Shown here: positions 43,851 to 54,432 of the stretch, piece by piece
How positions within the stretch are numbered: the first letter of the stretch is position 1
Layout: the number at the start of each line of letters is the position of its first letter
Source: Fragum whitleyi
Taxonomy: Eukaryota; Mollusca; Bivalvia; Cardiida; Cardiidae
Assembly (NCBI GenBank): GCA_948146395.1
Contig: OX411551.1
Location: forward strand, 61,590,154-61,654,153
Direction of reading: 5' to 3'
Length of the DNA: 64,000 nt
Position numbers and translations under genes: made by a program
Notes under the pieces: model-generated
Database searches by the model: none
Told to the model about the DNA's origin: nothing
Seen by the model: the letters and a program-made list of their open reading frames with translations, nothing else

Positions 43851-45156
43851 CAGGAGGGCCAATATCGCTCCACTAGCATTTTAAGCTCACCAAATTTATG
43901 AGCATTCAAATGTCATTTGCATAGGAAAGTTATTTACAGGCTTGGATAATGTTAATTTGTAAGAATATAATTTTCATGGGCCAACATCATATCAAAGTGG
44001 AAAGGGTAATATATAGAGGATAATCATTTGTATCAGTGTAAGATCGATTCATATTTCATTGAGTGAACATCAAAAGCTATATTTTCACGAGTGGCAGAGC
44101 CACAAGTGAAAACATAGATTTTGTTGTTCACGAAATTAAATATTTATGCAAAAAGGAGACAAAATATGAAATTTCTAGGAAATATTTTCATAAGGCGCGT
44201 CATTTTGCACGTGATTGCTATGCAACGTTTAATGTGACGTCACTTATTTCGCCCTGCATAGATGACGTCAGATAGGGTGAAAAGCACAAAAGCAGGGTAT
44301 AAGTTTTTGATAATTTCACTGCTTTTGTGGTGAGATTATCAAGTGATAATCTACCGTTATTTCTCGATAAACCACCAAAGGGCATTAAAGAAAAGGATGG
44401 TAACTCTGTGGAAGTTTGATGTAAATCTGTTCATCAATGTAGTAGTTGTTATAACATTAAATTTTACAGCATGAATGGCCCCTTTTTCAGTGACACAGAC
44501 TCATATTCCTTAAGAAATGCTCTTTCTGATTTCTATTTAAAATTCTGATCGGGCTAAAGGCATGGTCTCTATGGGTGGTCGGTCCAATATGATGAAACAG
44601 AGCATGTCCCAAGCATCATTTCTGTGATGTTTGGTTGAATTAATGACCCGTTGTTTTAGAGAAAAGGATTTTTCCTTATTTCATCATATCATGGACCATT
44701 TTTGGTGACATGACCGCCAAAAGAGCAAATATTATCAGCTCAATCAGAATTGAATAAAGAAATCTGGAAGAGCATATCTTAAGGAATATTTAGTGAAGAA
44801 TTTCATAAAAATTTCACACTAAAAAATCTTAATTTCCCATTTACATTTGGGTAAATGAGATATTTTTGATATGATATGATATTCTGAGCCGGAGTTACGC
44901 CAACACAGCTAGGGAACCATTTTTTTGCGATGTGAAAGTCAGTAGCATAAAACATATAAGCCAGATCAAAATTCAATATAGAAATCTGTAAGAGCATGTC
45001 CCAAAGATCATTCCTGTGCAGTTTTGTTGAATTATGGCCAGTAGTTTCACAGGAGAAGATGTTTTAAGGAAAGGTTAACAGACACACAGACACTCGCACA
45101 ATGGCCATAAGACCATGACAATAGGCCAGCTGGACTATGTCCAGTGGAGCTAAAAA
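43851..45156 (+). mobile_element. Element of the AACAAGAG plan, CGCTCCAC family, with internal insert
   Basis: AACAGGAGGGCCAATATCGC + TCCACTAGC at the left; CCAGTGGAGCTAAAAA at the right, with a tract CACACAGACACTCGCACAAT before it. The block at 44030-44400 is a foldback-like repeat also found at 23.56 kb and is probably a later insertion. Confidence 0.65.
44030..44400. repeat. Foldback-like repeat (copy 2)
   Basis: GTAAGATCGATTCATATTTC ... ACGTGATTGCTATGCAACGT ... TGATAATCTACCGTTATTTC follows 23580-23960 in order. It contains TGACGTCA (44237, 44266). Confidence 0.6.
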
Positions 45157-46279
45157 TTGCATAGCTTCAAATTCAAGGTCATATTATAAATGATATGATT
45201 AATTCAATGAACGGATTTCCGACTGCATTCTTAAATAATTTACCAAAGCAAATGTTTCAAATCTGGTCTTAACATGCTATTTTAACTTAAAGAAATTTAG
45301 GGAAATATGAAAGCGAAAAATACAGTGCCAATGTCCATTTTGTGGGAGATCTCAGTTCTACAAAGAACTTGTTAATACTATGCAGAAGGCGGCCTTTCAA
45401 GGTATCATCTCTATTAGATGGTTGAAATAAGCGGCCATAGACTATCATCAGCCCAAACAGATGTTCAGTCTGATCTCAGTCTCCATTTAAGCAAGTGTGT
45501 GACATTTCCAACAATTTCAAAAGTACCCTTAGCAAATTCTCTGGTCAGACTGTGCATCCGCACAGTCTGACAAGGGTCTTCACTATGGGCTTTGTAGATA
45601 AATAAGGTATCAAACTATCTGTAGAGAGCAATGCAATCTTCTAATTTTCCTATGTGTTTGTCTAGGCTGATAAATGTCAAATTGTGAAAATGTTGTACAT
45701 AGGCTTATTTTATAATTGTCAGAAAACCTAGTGTAAGACTTTCTAAAGTTTCCAAAAAATTGGCTTTTTGTCTGAAACAAAATATAAACTCAGAAGGATA
45801 AGGGTTGAAAGAGTTGAAAAGAAATAATGAATAATAACAATTACCAAGTTGGCCATTTCTGATTAATTTCCAAGTCCAGTCCGGTCCTAGAGCTATGATA
45901 ATCCATACAAATATAACATTCTGGTCATTTGCTTCTTCAAGATATTTAGTTGAGCATGATAATGTTTAAATTCATTTCAATTAACACAAGACAAATCAAA
46001 TTCAATCTTAGGTCAACCGCAAATCCATAAAATTTCTTAAAGAACTTTCACTCAACATTTGTATATTCAAACTCCTATGATCATCTGATTCTCAACATTT
46101 TTGTAGAAAATCCCAACACTTTTAACCCAATAACTAGTTGAACGTACAACAAGATTTCGTATCCATTTAACTTAAAATTCCTTTTTAGAAAATTTCACTC
46201 ATTACTATAGGGTAGATAAATGTTCCACTGTCAAACTGTATTGAACTTTCCAACATGTTAAAACTACAAGTCACTAACA
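45157..46279. other. Mostly unassigned
   Basis: 45440-45600 (CATAGACTATCATCAGCCCA ... GGTCAGACTGTGCATCCGCA + CAGTCTGAC, a palindrome) shares blocks with 9040-9130. The rest is AT-rich intronic DNA. Confidence 0.45.
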
Positions 46280-46493
46280 TTAATCCTTGCCTTCCTACAT
46301 GAAATTAAACTTCTTATATTTCTAATAAAATCGTTAAATACATGGTCTATTTCTATGATTGTATGGTTATAATAAGCAGGCAGTGTAGACAATGATCAGA
46401 CTGCACATTTGTGCAGGCTGATCTTTGTCTATACTGCCTGTAAAAGTCAGGACAGAAGCAGAAATATACAAAGATCAGCAAAAGAAGGGTTAA
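46280..46493 (+). mobile_element. TTAA MITE, CCCTTGTCATGCTG family (copy 7, diverged)
   Basis: TTAATCCTTGCCTTCCTACA to AGATCAGCAAAAGAAGGGTT + AA; core TAGACAATGATCAGACTGCA + CATTTGTGCAGGCTGATCTT. Confidence 0.7.
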
Positions 46494-47280
46494 TCAATAA
46501 CATATAGCTGAATGGCTTAACCAAATACTTTAAAAGTGATATTTGACACTTGATCCATTTGGAAAACATTTTTGTGAAAGAGTGTTACAAGAATGATATT
46601 AATTGAAAATTTTGCACTACATTAAAAAGGCATAATCATATTCTTTTGAATTTTTACATTTGAAAAAAAAACAATAGCACTGCCTACAGGTGCCTATAGC
46701 CTCTCGGAACTCAAAAAGTAGAGCCAAATTAGAGGTAAGAAAATAATTCTGGGCCAGAGGTTATGAAACTATTCTCAATCTCAACTGAGAATATTTCAAA
46801 ATTTCAACTATAGATTAAAGCAGTAATTCTGTTTAAATACTGATTTAGATGTATCCTGATAAAAGATACTATTACCGTATTTGTTCTAATAATTGCCCAT
46901 TCTTACAATTGCCCACCCACCCCAAAACACTGCCCAAAATCGGACATTTTAAGACCAATTTTTGGAAAAGGTTGATAACTCTAATAACCACCCATCCCCC
47001 AATTTGAGAACAGAGAATAGATGTCTGTTTGTGGCTTTGTTACAGATTTTATAAATTGAAGAAAATGGGGATCTCAATCTTATTTTCAGAACAGGTAGGC
47101 ATTACAACTGCGCATAATTTCCTATTAGGGCTTTATCTATTTCTTGTCGTTTCACGAAAAATATACCAGAAGCAAACAATCTATTGCAATTGAAATGCGA
47201 ATTTGCCTGTTTGCCCGTTTGAAAGGGTTTTAACTCTACATTTGATAATATTTCAGTCACATCACCACAGCCAGAACAAC
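46494..47280. other. Unassigned, with possible transposon end
   Basis: 46678-46710 (GCACTGCCTACAGGTGCCTA) is a fragment of the 1.9-kb element family. At 46872 TACCGTATTTGTTCTAATAA + TTGCCCATTC looks like a DNA-transposon terminus, but I found no partner. Confidence 0.35.
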
Positions 47281-47282
47281 TT

Positions 47283-47349
47283 GATGGCTCAGCGCAAAAC
47301 AGTTGTAACTGCCTATATGTTTATAGGCATTTTCAACTGTTTCACACCA
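47283..47349. mobile_element. Dispersed ~74-bp palindrome, copy
   Basis: GATGGCTCAGCGCAAAACAG + TTGTAACTGCCTATA, loop, TATAGGCATTTTCAACTGTT + TCACACC; pairing slightly decayed. Confidence 0.7.
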
Positions 47350-47502
47350 AAACTTGTGTGCTGAAAAAAACCAAAATAGTGCATTTGATTTCCATATCTT
47401 TGGTAACAGCTGTAAAAGGCTAAGGCTCAAAAAGATCAAGTAAACGGACCAGTCATACATCTGGTTATCAAACCCAGACCCCGTAGGACATGCTAAAAGT
47501 AA

Positions 47503-47543
47503 ACCCTTGTCATGCTTAGAAAAAAACCTTTGCAAAATAATGT
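47503..47543 (+). mobile_element. TTAA-MITE end fragment
   Basis: AACCCTTGTCATGCTTAGAA + AAAAACCTTTGC matches the left end of the CCCTTGTCATGCTG family only. Confidence 0.5.
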
Positions 47544-47544
47544 T

Positions 47545-48983
47545 ACAAGAGGACCATGATGGTCCTATATCACTCACCTGAGTAAGTCAACTCATGACTT
47601 GTCAACCATGTTAAAATACCAGTGATTGTCTGATGTACATTTAGGGTGGATTTAAAAGAAACAGACTTTAATTTTCTCCTACTGCTTTGTAATTGCAAAC
47701 AAAGTTATTGATGAAATTGAATTCTTTTAACAAATTTAGTAGACCTAAACCTTAAGAATATCCCTGCCAATTTTAAGATATGCCCAATAGTTTAGGCGAA
47801 GATTAACCTTCTCTGAGATTTTTGGCAATATTTTGACATTTCCAATACCATGGAAGCCAGAGATTTTGATTGATTAAAATTATTTTTACAACTTTGGTAG
47901 AGCTTCACCCAAAGAACATCCCTACCAAGTTTCAGCTTAATTAACCAAGTGGTTTAGGAAGAGAAGAAGTTTTTCTAAGATTTTCAGCAATTTTCGGCCG
48001 TTTTTTATCCTTTCTGTTACCATGCAATCCCGAGATTTTCAAGAAATTAAATTCTATAAAGAACTCTTGAAGAACTTCACCCAAGGAACATCCCTGCCAA
48101 GTGTCAGCATGATTGGCCTTGTGGTTAAGGAAGAGAAGAAGTTTTTCTAAGATTTTCAGCAATTTTCGGCCATTTTTCAACCTTTCCATTTCCATGTTAA
48201 CCAGAGTTTAAAATGAAATTTAATTATTTTAACGAATTTTGAAGAGCTTCATCCAAGGAAAATCTCTGCCAAGTTTCAGCTTGATTGGCCATGTGGTTTA
48301 GGAGGAGAAGAAGTTTTTCCAAGATTTTCAGCAATTTTCGGCCATTTTTCAACCTTTCCGTTACCATGGAAACCAGAGTTTTTGATGAAATTGATTTATT
48401 TTAACAACATTTGCAGACCTTTATCCAAGGAAAATCTCTGCTAAGTTTCAGCTTGATTGGCCCAGTGGTTTAGGAGGAGAAGAAGTTTTTCTAAGATTTT
48501 CAGCAATTTTCTGCAATTTTTCAACCTTTCCGTTACCATGGAAACCAGAGTTTTTGATGAAATTAATTCTTTTCACAACATTTGAAGAGCTTCACCCAAG
48601 GAACATCTCTGTCAAGTTTCAGCTTGATTGGCCCAGTGATTTAGGAGAAGAATTTTTTCTAAGATTTTCGCGATTTTCAGCCTTTCTGTTACCATGGCAA
48701 CCAGAGTTATTTAAGAATTGAATTCTTTTAACAACTTTTGAAGAGCTTCACCCAAGGAGCATCCCTGCCAAGTTTCAGCTTGATTGGCCCAGTGGTTTAG
48801 GAGGAGAAGATGTTTAAAGAAATTGTTGACGGACGGACGGAAGGACAGACGGACAGACAGACGAACGGACGGAAGGATGTACAGATAGATGGAAGGACGG
48901 ACGGACAGACGATGGACGGACGACAGACAGTGAGTGATCACAATAACTCACCTTGAGCACTTTGTGCTCAGGTGAGCTAAAAA
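47545..48983 (+). mobile_element. AACAAGAG-type element, CTCACCTGAG family, ~172-bp units
   Basis: ACAAGAGGACCATGATGGTC + CT (hairpin GGACCAT-GATGGTCC), then TCACTCACCTGAG; right end CTCAGGTGAGCTAAAAAT. GAGAAGAAGTTTTTCTAAG at 47961, 48133, 48305, 48477 and 48645. Each unit also carries GTTACCATGGAAACCAGAG. A long GGACGGACGG tract (48829-48928) precedes the right end. Confidence 0.85.
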
Positions 48984-49012
48984 TAAAAGTGATGAAATCA
49001 CTGATATCTGTA

Positions 49013-49381
49013 ATTGCAAGTCAATTTTTCTTTGAGTTCTAAAAAACATTATTGGTTATAAAAGGACTAGGTATAGACTAAAATCATACTGCACAGATGC
49101 TTGATCTTAGACTACGCAACCTGCTAAAACAGGAATATTCAGGTTTAGTTTATACTAATTTACTTTAGTTTTATTGCTCTTAACACTCAATCCTGATGTT
49201 TTCACGTCCCTGAGAGAAAGGTAGTGCTTTAAAGCCACTGCTACCCAATTTTACAATTGGGTGAACTGGGGCTTGCTATCAAGTGTTTTGCCTGGCGACA
49301 GTGGGGCTTGAACCACAGATTTCGAGTGCATTTATCACCAAGCCACCAGGGCAGTCAATATTCAGGGTTCAGCATTAGTAA
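49013..49381 (-). mobile_element. TTAA-type MITE interrupted by a SINE
   Basis: 49075-49143 (TAGACTAAAATCATACTGCA ... GCTAAAACAGGAATATTCAG) and 49357-49381 (AATATTCAGGGTTCAGCATT) are two parts of a CCCTTGTCATGCTG-family copy. The left part is too decayed to place its end exactly. Confidence 0.65.
49144..49356 (-). mobile_element. SINE family 2 with 10-bp target duplication
   Basis: AATATTCAGG is repeated at 49134-49143 and 49357-49366. On the minus strand: a tRNA-like head (GGTGGCTTGGTGATAAATGC, box B GGTTCAAGCCCC), GTCGCCAGGCAAAACACTTG, GGGTAGCAGTGGCTTTAAAG, and TCAGGGACGTGAAAACATCA + GGATTGAGTGTTAAGAGC. Other copies at 15085-15220 and 58041-58235. Confidence 0.8.
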
Positions 49382-50511
49382 TAAAATTTAAGAAATAGAT
49401 TGATTCACGATCCTATGTTTACAACTTATTTATATATTAAAAATACACTTGAACTCTTTGTAACTTTACTATTATTATTTGCCTTATACAATTATCGGAT
49501 TTCTAACTATGTACAAAACATAATTAAACACAATATAAAAGACAACCATAAGGAACTATTATTGTTCCAGTTGGTATCCTACACCATTAAAGAATGGATT
49601 TGATTACAATAATTTCACAATTTTTTTGCTATCATGAGTTAAACTCTTTCCTTTTCACAATATGCTGCAGAGTTTTTTCCGAAATTCTGTTGGGAAAGGC
49701 CCCTTGCAATCATTTTGGAAAAAGCTATTGACAAAATGACAATATTTGGATATCAAGTATAAATATTTTCATTATTATTTCGTAATATTGCTTTAAAAAA
49801 CCTTTTTCTTAAGTCTTTATTCTGAAAAGTATCATTTTCTTATGATTAAATTTCAAAATCATGTTGAAAATTAAGGAAGATGTTTTTCTTCTGCGACACT
49901 TACAGGTCTCATGAAAATTTTAAGTTTGGGTTTTTTTTTATTTCACTGGTAAGGAATCTGTTGTCAAAAGGAGTGAGAATTTGTGACCTTTTTCAGTTGG
50001 GAATTGTGCATTGGACAAGTTTTTTAACCATTTATGTCCACAATGGTTTGACACTGGCCCGTGTCGGTTATTTTCAGCTATGCTTCAGTAACAGACTTAA
50101 TATTCATAAGAATATAGAAATATAGGCTTGATTCTTACCAGAAATGGGTAAAAGTTTGGGTATCTTGACTTTAACCCTCCAGGAGGGGGTTTCCATTGAC
50201 AGTGTAATCTTAATTCTTGTGTATTTAACAAGGAGAAATCTATAAATTGGTTTTTAATCCAAAACCCTTTTGAATCACTTGAAAATACTGCACAGTATTG
50301 CACAATATATAATACTAACAATTTTTCCATTTAAAAAGTTGGTGAAACAAGGATGAAAACTAGACTATTTTGCGAAATGACGAGTTTTGATGCCATTTAT
50401 GATAGAATGATGGTATCATTCATCAGTGGGGTATTTAAAACTTGTCAATAATGCAGGCAAATAGTTGTCAAAAAGGCTAAATCCATTGATCTTAAACAAA
50501 CATTGCAAGTG
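49382..50511. other. No recognised feature
   Basis: AT-rich intronic DNA. Confidence 0.4.
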
Positions 50512-50574
50512 GTCAGTGCGAAACTAGTGCAAGGGCTTTTACTTCCAATACTTTTGCACACACCCATCCATTAA
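50512..50574. mobile_element. Dispersed ~74-bp palindrome, degenerate copy
   Basis: AGTGGTCAGTGCGAAACTAG + TGCAAGGGC ... CTTTTGCACAC keeps only part of the pairing. Confidence 0.45.
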
Positions 50575-50655
50575 TACAACAATCTTTTACAGTTATCTCA
50601 TACTTATTCCACAAGACTGTGTGGCCAAAGGATTTCATTGAAACAATTATATTTT

Positions 50656-50900
50656 TTAACCCTTGTCATGCTGCATAAAAATCTTAGCAAAACTTAGATA
50701 AAATCAAAGAACTGAATGAATAAATCGTGAGACAATATTTTTTGAAAAAAAAAATAATTTCTAGCCTTTTCTGTTTTTTACACCAAAAATCATGTTGTAT
50801 AGACTAAGATCAGGTCGCACATAATTATGTGCAACCTGATCTTTGTCTATATCTCCTGCCAAAACAGGAATATTCCAGGTTCATCATGACAGAGGGTGAA
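50656..50900 (+). mobile_element. TTAA MITE, CCCTTGTCATGCTG family (copy 8)
   Basis: TTAACCCTTGTCATGCTGCA to AGGTTCATCATGACAGAGGG. The core palindrome is altered on both sides: AAGATCAGGTCGCACATAAT / TATGTGCAACCTGATCTT. Confidence 0.8.
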
Positions 50901-51230
50901 CAGCACTTTTAACAGCATCACAATTATTACGCAGCCTCCGGCTTACGTTGGCTTTCTTTCATTTCTCATACTAACACAATTTAAATATTCCATCAAAGCC
51001 ACCAGCTTCTGCTCACAACACATAGGTGCACCACTTATCATCTGATCTGTTGGCTGGCAGTGGGTTACAAAATCTTTATTGAAAACAAAACTTGTTCCTT
51101 CATTTATTGAATGAAAAATTTTGATGATTGTAGCAAAACAACCTGAGACTTAACAGAAGCAGATGTACATTGCTCTAGCAAGGGCCACTATGGAGAATGT
51201 AGGCACATTAAATAAACTCATTAAAACAAT
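50901..51230. other. No recognised feature
   Basis: Intronic DNA. Confidence 0.4.
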
Positions 51231-51475
51231 ACAAAATTTTAGACTTGTCCAAATTCAAAGATTTTGACTTGTCCAAATTCAAAGATTTTTCATACAACAA
51301 ATTTTAGTTCATGAAATTGTCAAAATCAATGGGTTTTTTTACAGAAAATATTGTAGACAATGGAGAAATTGCTTTTTCAGCAAGCAATGTCTTCATTTCT
51401 CACAATATTTTTAAAATCTTTATTCTTCTGTTACGTTTAAAAGCAGCATTGTGTTGGAATGGGTTAAAAGAAGAA
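51231..51475. mobile_element. Degenerate MITE carrying the hairpin module
   Basis: GACTTGTCCAAATTCAAAGA (twice) as in the CCCTTTCCTGTTT family, then GTAGACAATGGAGAAATTGC / GCAATGTCTTCATTTCTCAC, a decayed version of the shared hairpin (51348-51412). Confidence 0.55.
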
Positions 51476-52558
51476 TCTTTTGATCCAATCAACAGGAGGT
51501 ACAATATTGTTTAAACAGTTAAGTGTTAGACACTTGTGATACTTTTCAAGTTTAATTTGAACAAAGTATTATGCATTTAATTCCTTTGATCTTTCCTCTA
51601 ATATTTACATTTTTCACCAAATGAAAATCAGAGGATTTTCTTTCAACTGCTAATATTTTAGAGTTTTGCTAGTAGCCCAAGCATAGAGCAGTCAGTTATT
51701 TCATTTACATACTTAAATATTATTTCACGATTTAATGAGCTACCATGTCTGGCAACAACAAGCTCAGGAGGTATAAACTAATCCGAATTTGGATTTTCTA
51801 CACCCTGGTGCAAAAGCTCCTCTCTGAAATTTCTGCGTAAAAATTTCTCTTAATCCTTTTAGTGTGTACGCCAAAACACACACAAAGTATTCTTGGCGTT
51901 AACAGATTCATGAGCAAAAGTGAATACTTCAGGTGGAGGAATTGTGCATACCTACAAATGTACAACCATTTCTCAATTTTCTGCTACCGAAACTAACTTT
52001 AATACTTAAAATAAGCATTTTTTTTTCTCAAGATGTTTTTCTTTTTTTTGCGTATTGATATGCAGATTTTCAGAAGGCCACTTGGAAGAATTGTGCATAA
52101 GTATGACGGAAATATTCTATCCAACCATGGATTTTATGAAAAAAATCAGTCTGTGGAGCCGTTGCGCCGGGGCACAGAAAATCCAAATTTGGAACAGTTC
52201 ATTCTCAGCTCAGGCCAATATGTCATATACTATATTTTTAACTTCATGAACATAAGAGCTATGGCATAGAGAGACATTTTATTCTTGTAGATCCTTTTAA
52301 GTTTCTGTACTGGTGACAATTCTTTAATTCTGGCCATAATTGTTTCAAAATAGCAAGCTCATGTAGGGATAGAATAAGGACTAACAATTTAACCCCTGCC
52401 TATGAAGGAGATATACCATATTCAAAAACATTGTTTTAAAATAAATGCAGTGAATTTTATTAGGTTTTGTAAATTTGCTGAGTACCCAAAGAGAAAGACT
52501 CTCTAATGTTTTCCTTAACTACAGGAAAAGGCTGTGTGAAACAAGGTCATAGATGAAC
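51476..52558. other. No recognised feature
   Basis: Intronic DNA; the open frames around 52033-52269 overlap in two frames and show no coding signal. Confidence 0.4.
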
Positions 52559-52809
52559 CAGGGGCCTGTTTTACTAAACATCTTACGATCATTTTTTGCA
52601 TAAATAAAAAATTAAAGTTGCTTGAACTACAGTAGTAGCTAAATATGGAATTCTGCCATGCATCTTCTCATTGGATTCGTCTTTTAAAGACAATTTTCAA
52701 TGATATATTGCAAGACAGAATATACGAATGAATGAAAACACCAGTTACGATTTGTGATTTTGCCATGCAATTAATTTTTTCGTAAGAAGTTTAGTAAAAT
52801 GGGCCCCTG
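52559..52809. mobile_element. MITE with ~30-bp inverted ends, CAGGGGCC
   Basis: CAGGGGCCTGTTTTACTAAA + CATCTTACGA at the left; the inverted form at the right (TCGTAAGAAGTTTAGTAAAA + TGGGCCCCTG) with three differences. 251 bp, non-coding. hAT-like ends; no clear 8-bp duplication. Confidence 0.8.
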
Positions 52810-53021
52810 AAATATAAATTTTGTATATATCAAGAAGAATAGTTCAAGAAATTGACAAAATCTTTCACACTTTTCTTCCTACTCTCTAATTTTGGTAAGG
52901 AATTAGCAACTTAAGAAAATCTTAATCCCAGGTGACTTAAATACTGAACACTTTAGAAAAACGCTTTGACTTTTGTTATAGGTATAGATTATAGATTACA
53001 GATCAAATTTTACTACCAATA

Positions 53022-53112
53022 CATTAACCCTTGTTATTCTGAGAAAACATTGTTTTAATAGAAGAAAATGCTGGAAAGCAGCATTTTCTTCATTAAAAAC
53101 AATTTTTTCTAC
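53022..53112. mobile_element. MITE fragment: TTAACCCTTG end joined to the hairpin module
   Basis: ATTAACCCTTGTTATTCTGA then GAAAACATTGTTTTAATAGA + AGAAAATGCTGG / GCAGCATTTTCTTC. Confidence 0.55.
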
Positions 53113-53397
53113 CCTTTGATACAAAAATAAAGCAATTAATCTCCTCCATCTATCCAGTGCCCATCTATTCAAGGTTTTTCCTGGTATTTACTTGTCCACA
53201 GACAAGAAGTCTTGAAAAATGTACTTTTCCACAGGTAGAAAAGCATGTGTCAGACAAGCTGGGCACAAGCTTCACACCCCTATTGAGGTATTGGGACCCC
53301 TCCTTTTTGTCATAATTAACTCTGTACCAAATCATAATTTGGTATTCAAAGAATTTATAAATATTAATCATTGTTGCAAACACAAAATAAAAAAGAA

Positions 53398-54160
53398 ACA
53401 AGATGTGTTTGTTAACACACAAAAGCCCCTGCAACAGCCTTTTTTTCAAAATGTTAATCGTGACAGTTGACCTTGACCTTGTCAAATGACCTTGACATTG
53501 TTATCAACAGATGTATATCATTTTGATCTATCACCATGCCAAATATGAGGCTTGTATATTGAATAGGCTTGAAGATATTGGCAATGGTAAAATTTTGGTT
53601 AGGTTTTCAAGATATTTGACCTTGACAGATGACCTTGATCTTGAAACATGACCTTGACTTTGGTACCAGAAGATGCATATCATTGAGTACTATCACCATG
53701 CCAAATATGAGGCTTGCATCTTGAAAAGGCTTGAAGAAATTGGCAGTGTTAAGTTTTTTGGTAAAGTTTTTTGAGTTATTTGACCTTGATGGATGACCTA
53801 GACCTTGTCATGTGACCTTGACTTTGGTTGCAGCAGATGTGTATCATTGAAACCTATCACCATGTCATATATGTAGCTTGTATCTTGAATAGCCTTGAAG
53901 ATATTCGCAATGTTAAGTTTTTTAGTTAAGTTTGTTTCTTTTTTGACCTTGACAGATGACATTGACCTTGTCACATGATCTGACTTTTGAATCAGCAGAT
54001 GCTTATCATTGAGATCTAATATCATCAAAATATAAGCCTTGTATCTTGAATTGATAAGGATGAAGATATTGGCAATAATAAGTTTTTTGGATAAGTTTTA
54101 CAGACTGACAGATGGACAACAGTAAAACAATATGCCTCTTGATGCAGGGGCATAAAAATA
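53398..54160 (+). mobile_element. AACAAGA-type element with GACCTTGAC units
   Basis: AACAAGATGTGTTTGTTAAC + ACAC (hairpin), AAAGCCCCTGCAACAGC; right TTGATGCAGGGGCATAAAAA. Four to five ~160-bp units with TTGACCTTGACAGATGACCT + TGACCTTG. A GACTGACAGATGGACAAC tract precedes the end. Confidence 0.8.
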
Positions 54161-54251
54161 CTGTGAAAATACATTGCACATTTTTGTGCTGACTTAAGGA
54201 GTTCACTTGTATTGTTATTAGAAAGAAATGTAAAGATTTTGCTCATAACTC

Positions 54252-54280
54252 TTTCGGGATTTTTTTTTTTTTTTTTTTTA
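54252..54280. repeat. Poly-T run
   Basis: About 19 T near 54258-54279. Confidence 0.9.
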
Positions 54281-54432
54281 GTTAACTTGGTAAGATCAAA
54301 TTACTAAACTTAATTGATTTCTTAACAAATCCCTTTAAATACATTTAACGGACAATTTTTTATTTCATTTAAAATTTATTTTTTGACCAAGGAATACATT
54401 TCCTACTGAAAGCAATTAAACTATATATATAC

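Noticed and set aside
52033..52269. Short secreted-protein gene
   Set aside because: Two plus-strand frames are open over the same bases and neither has a convincing start or splice context.
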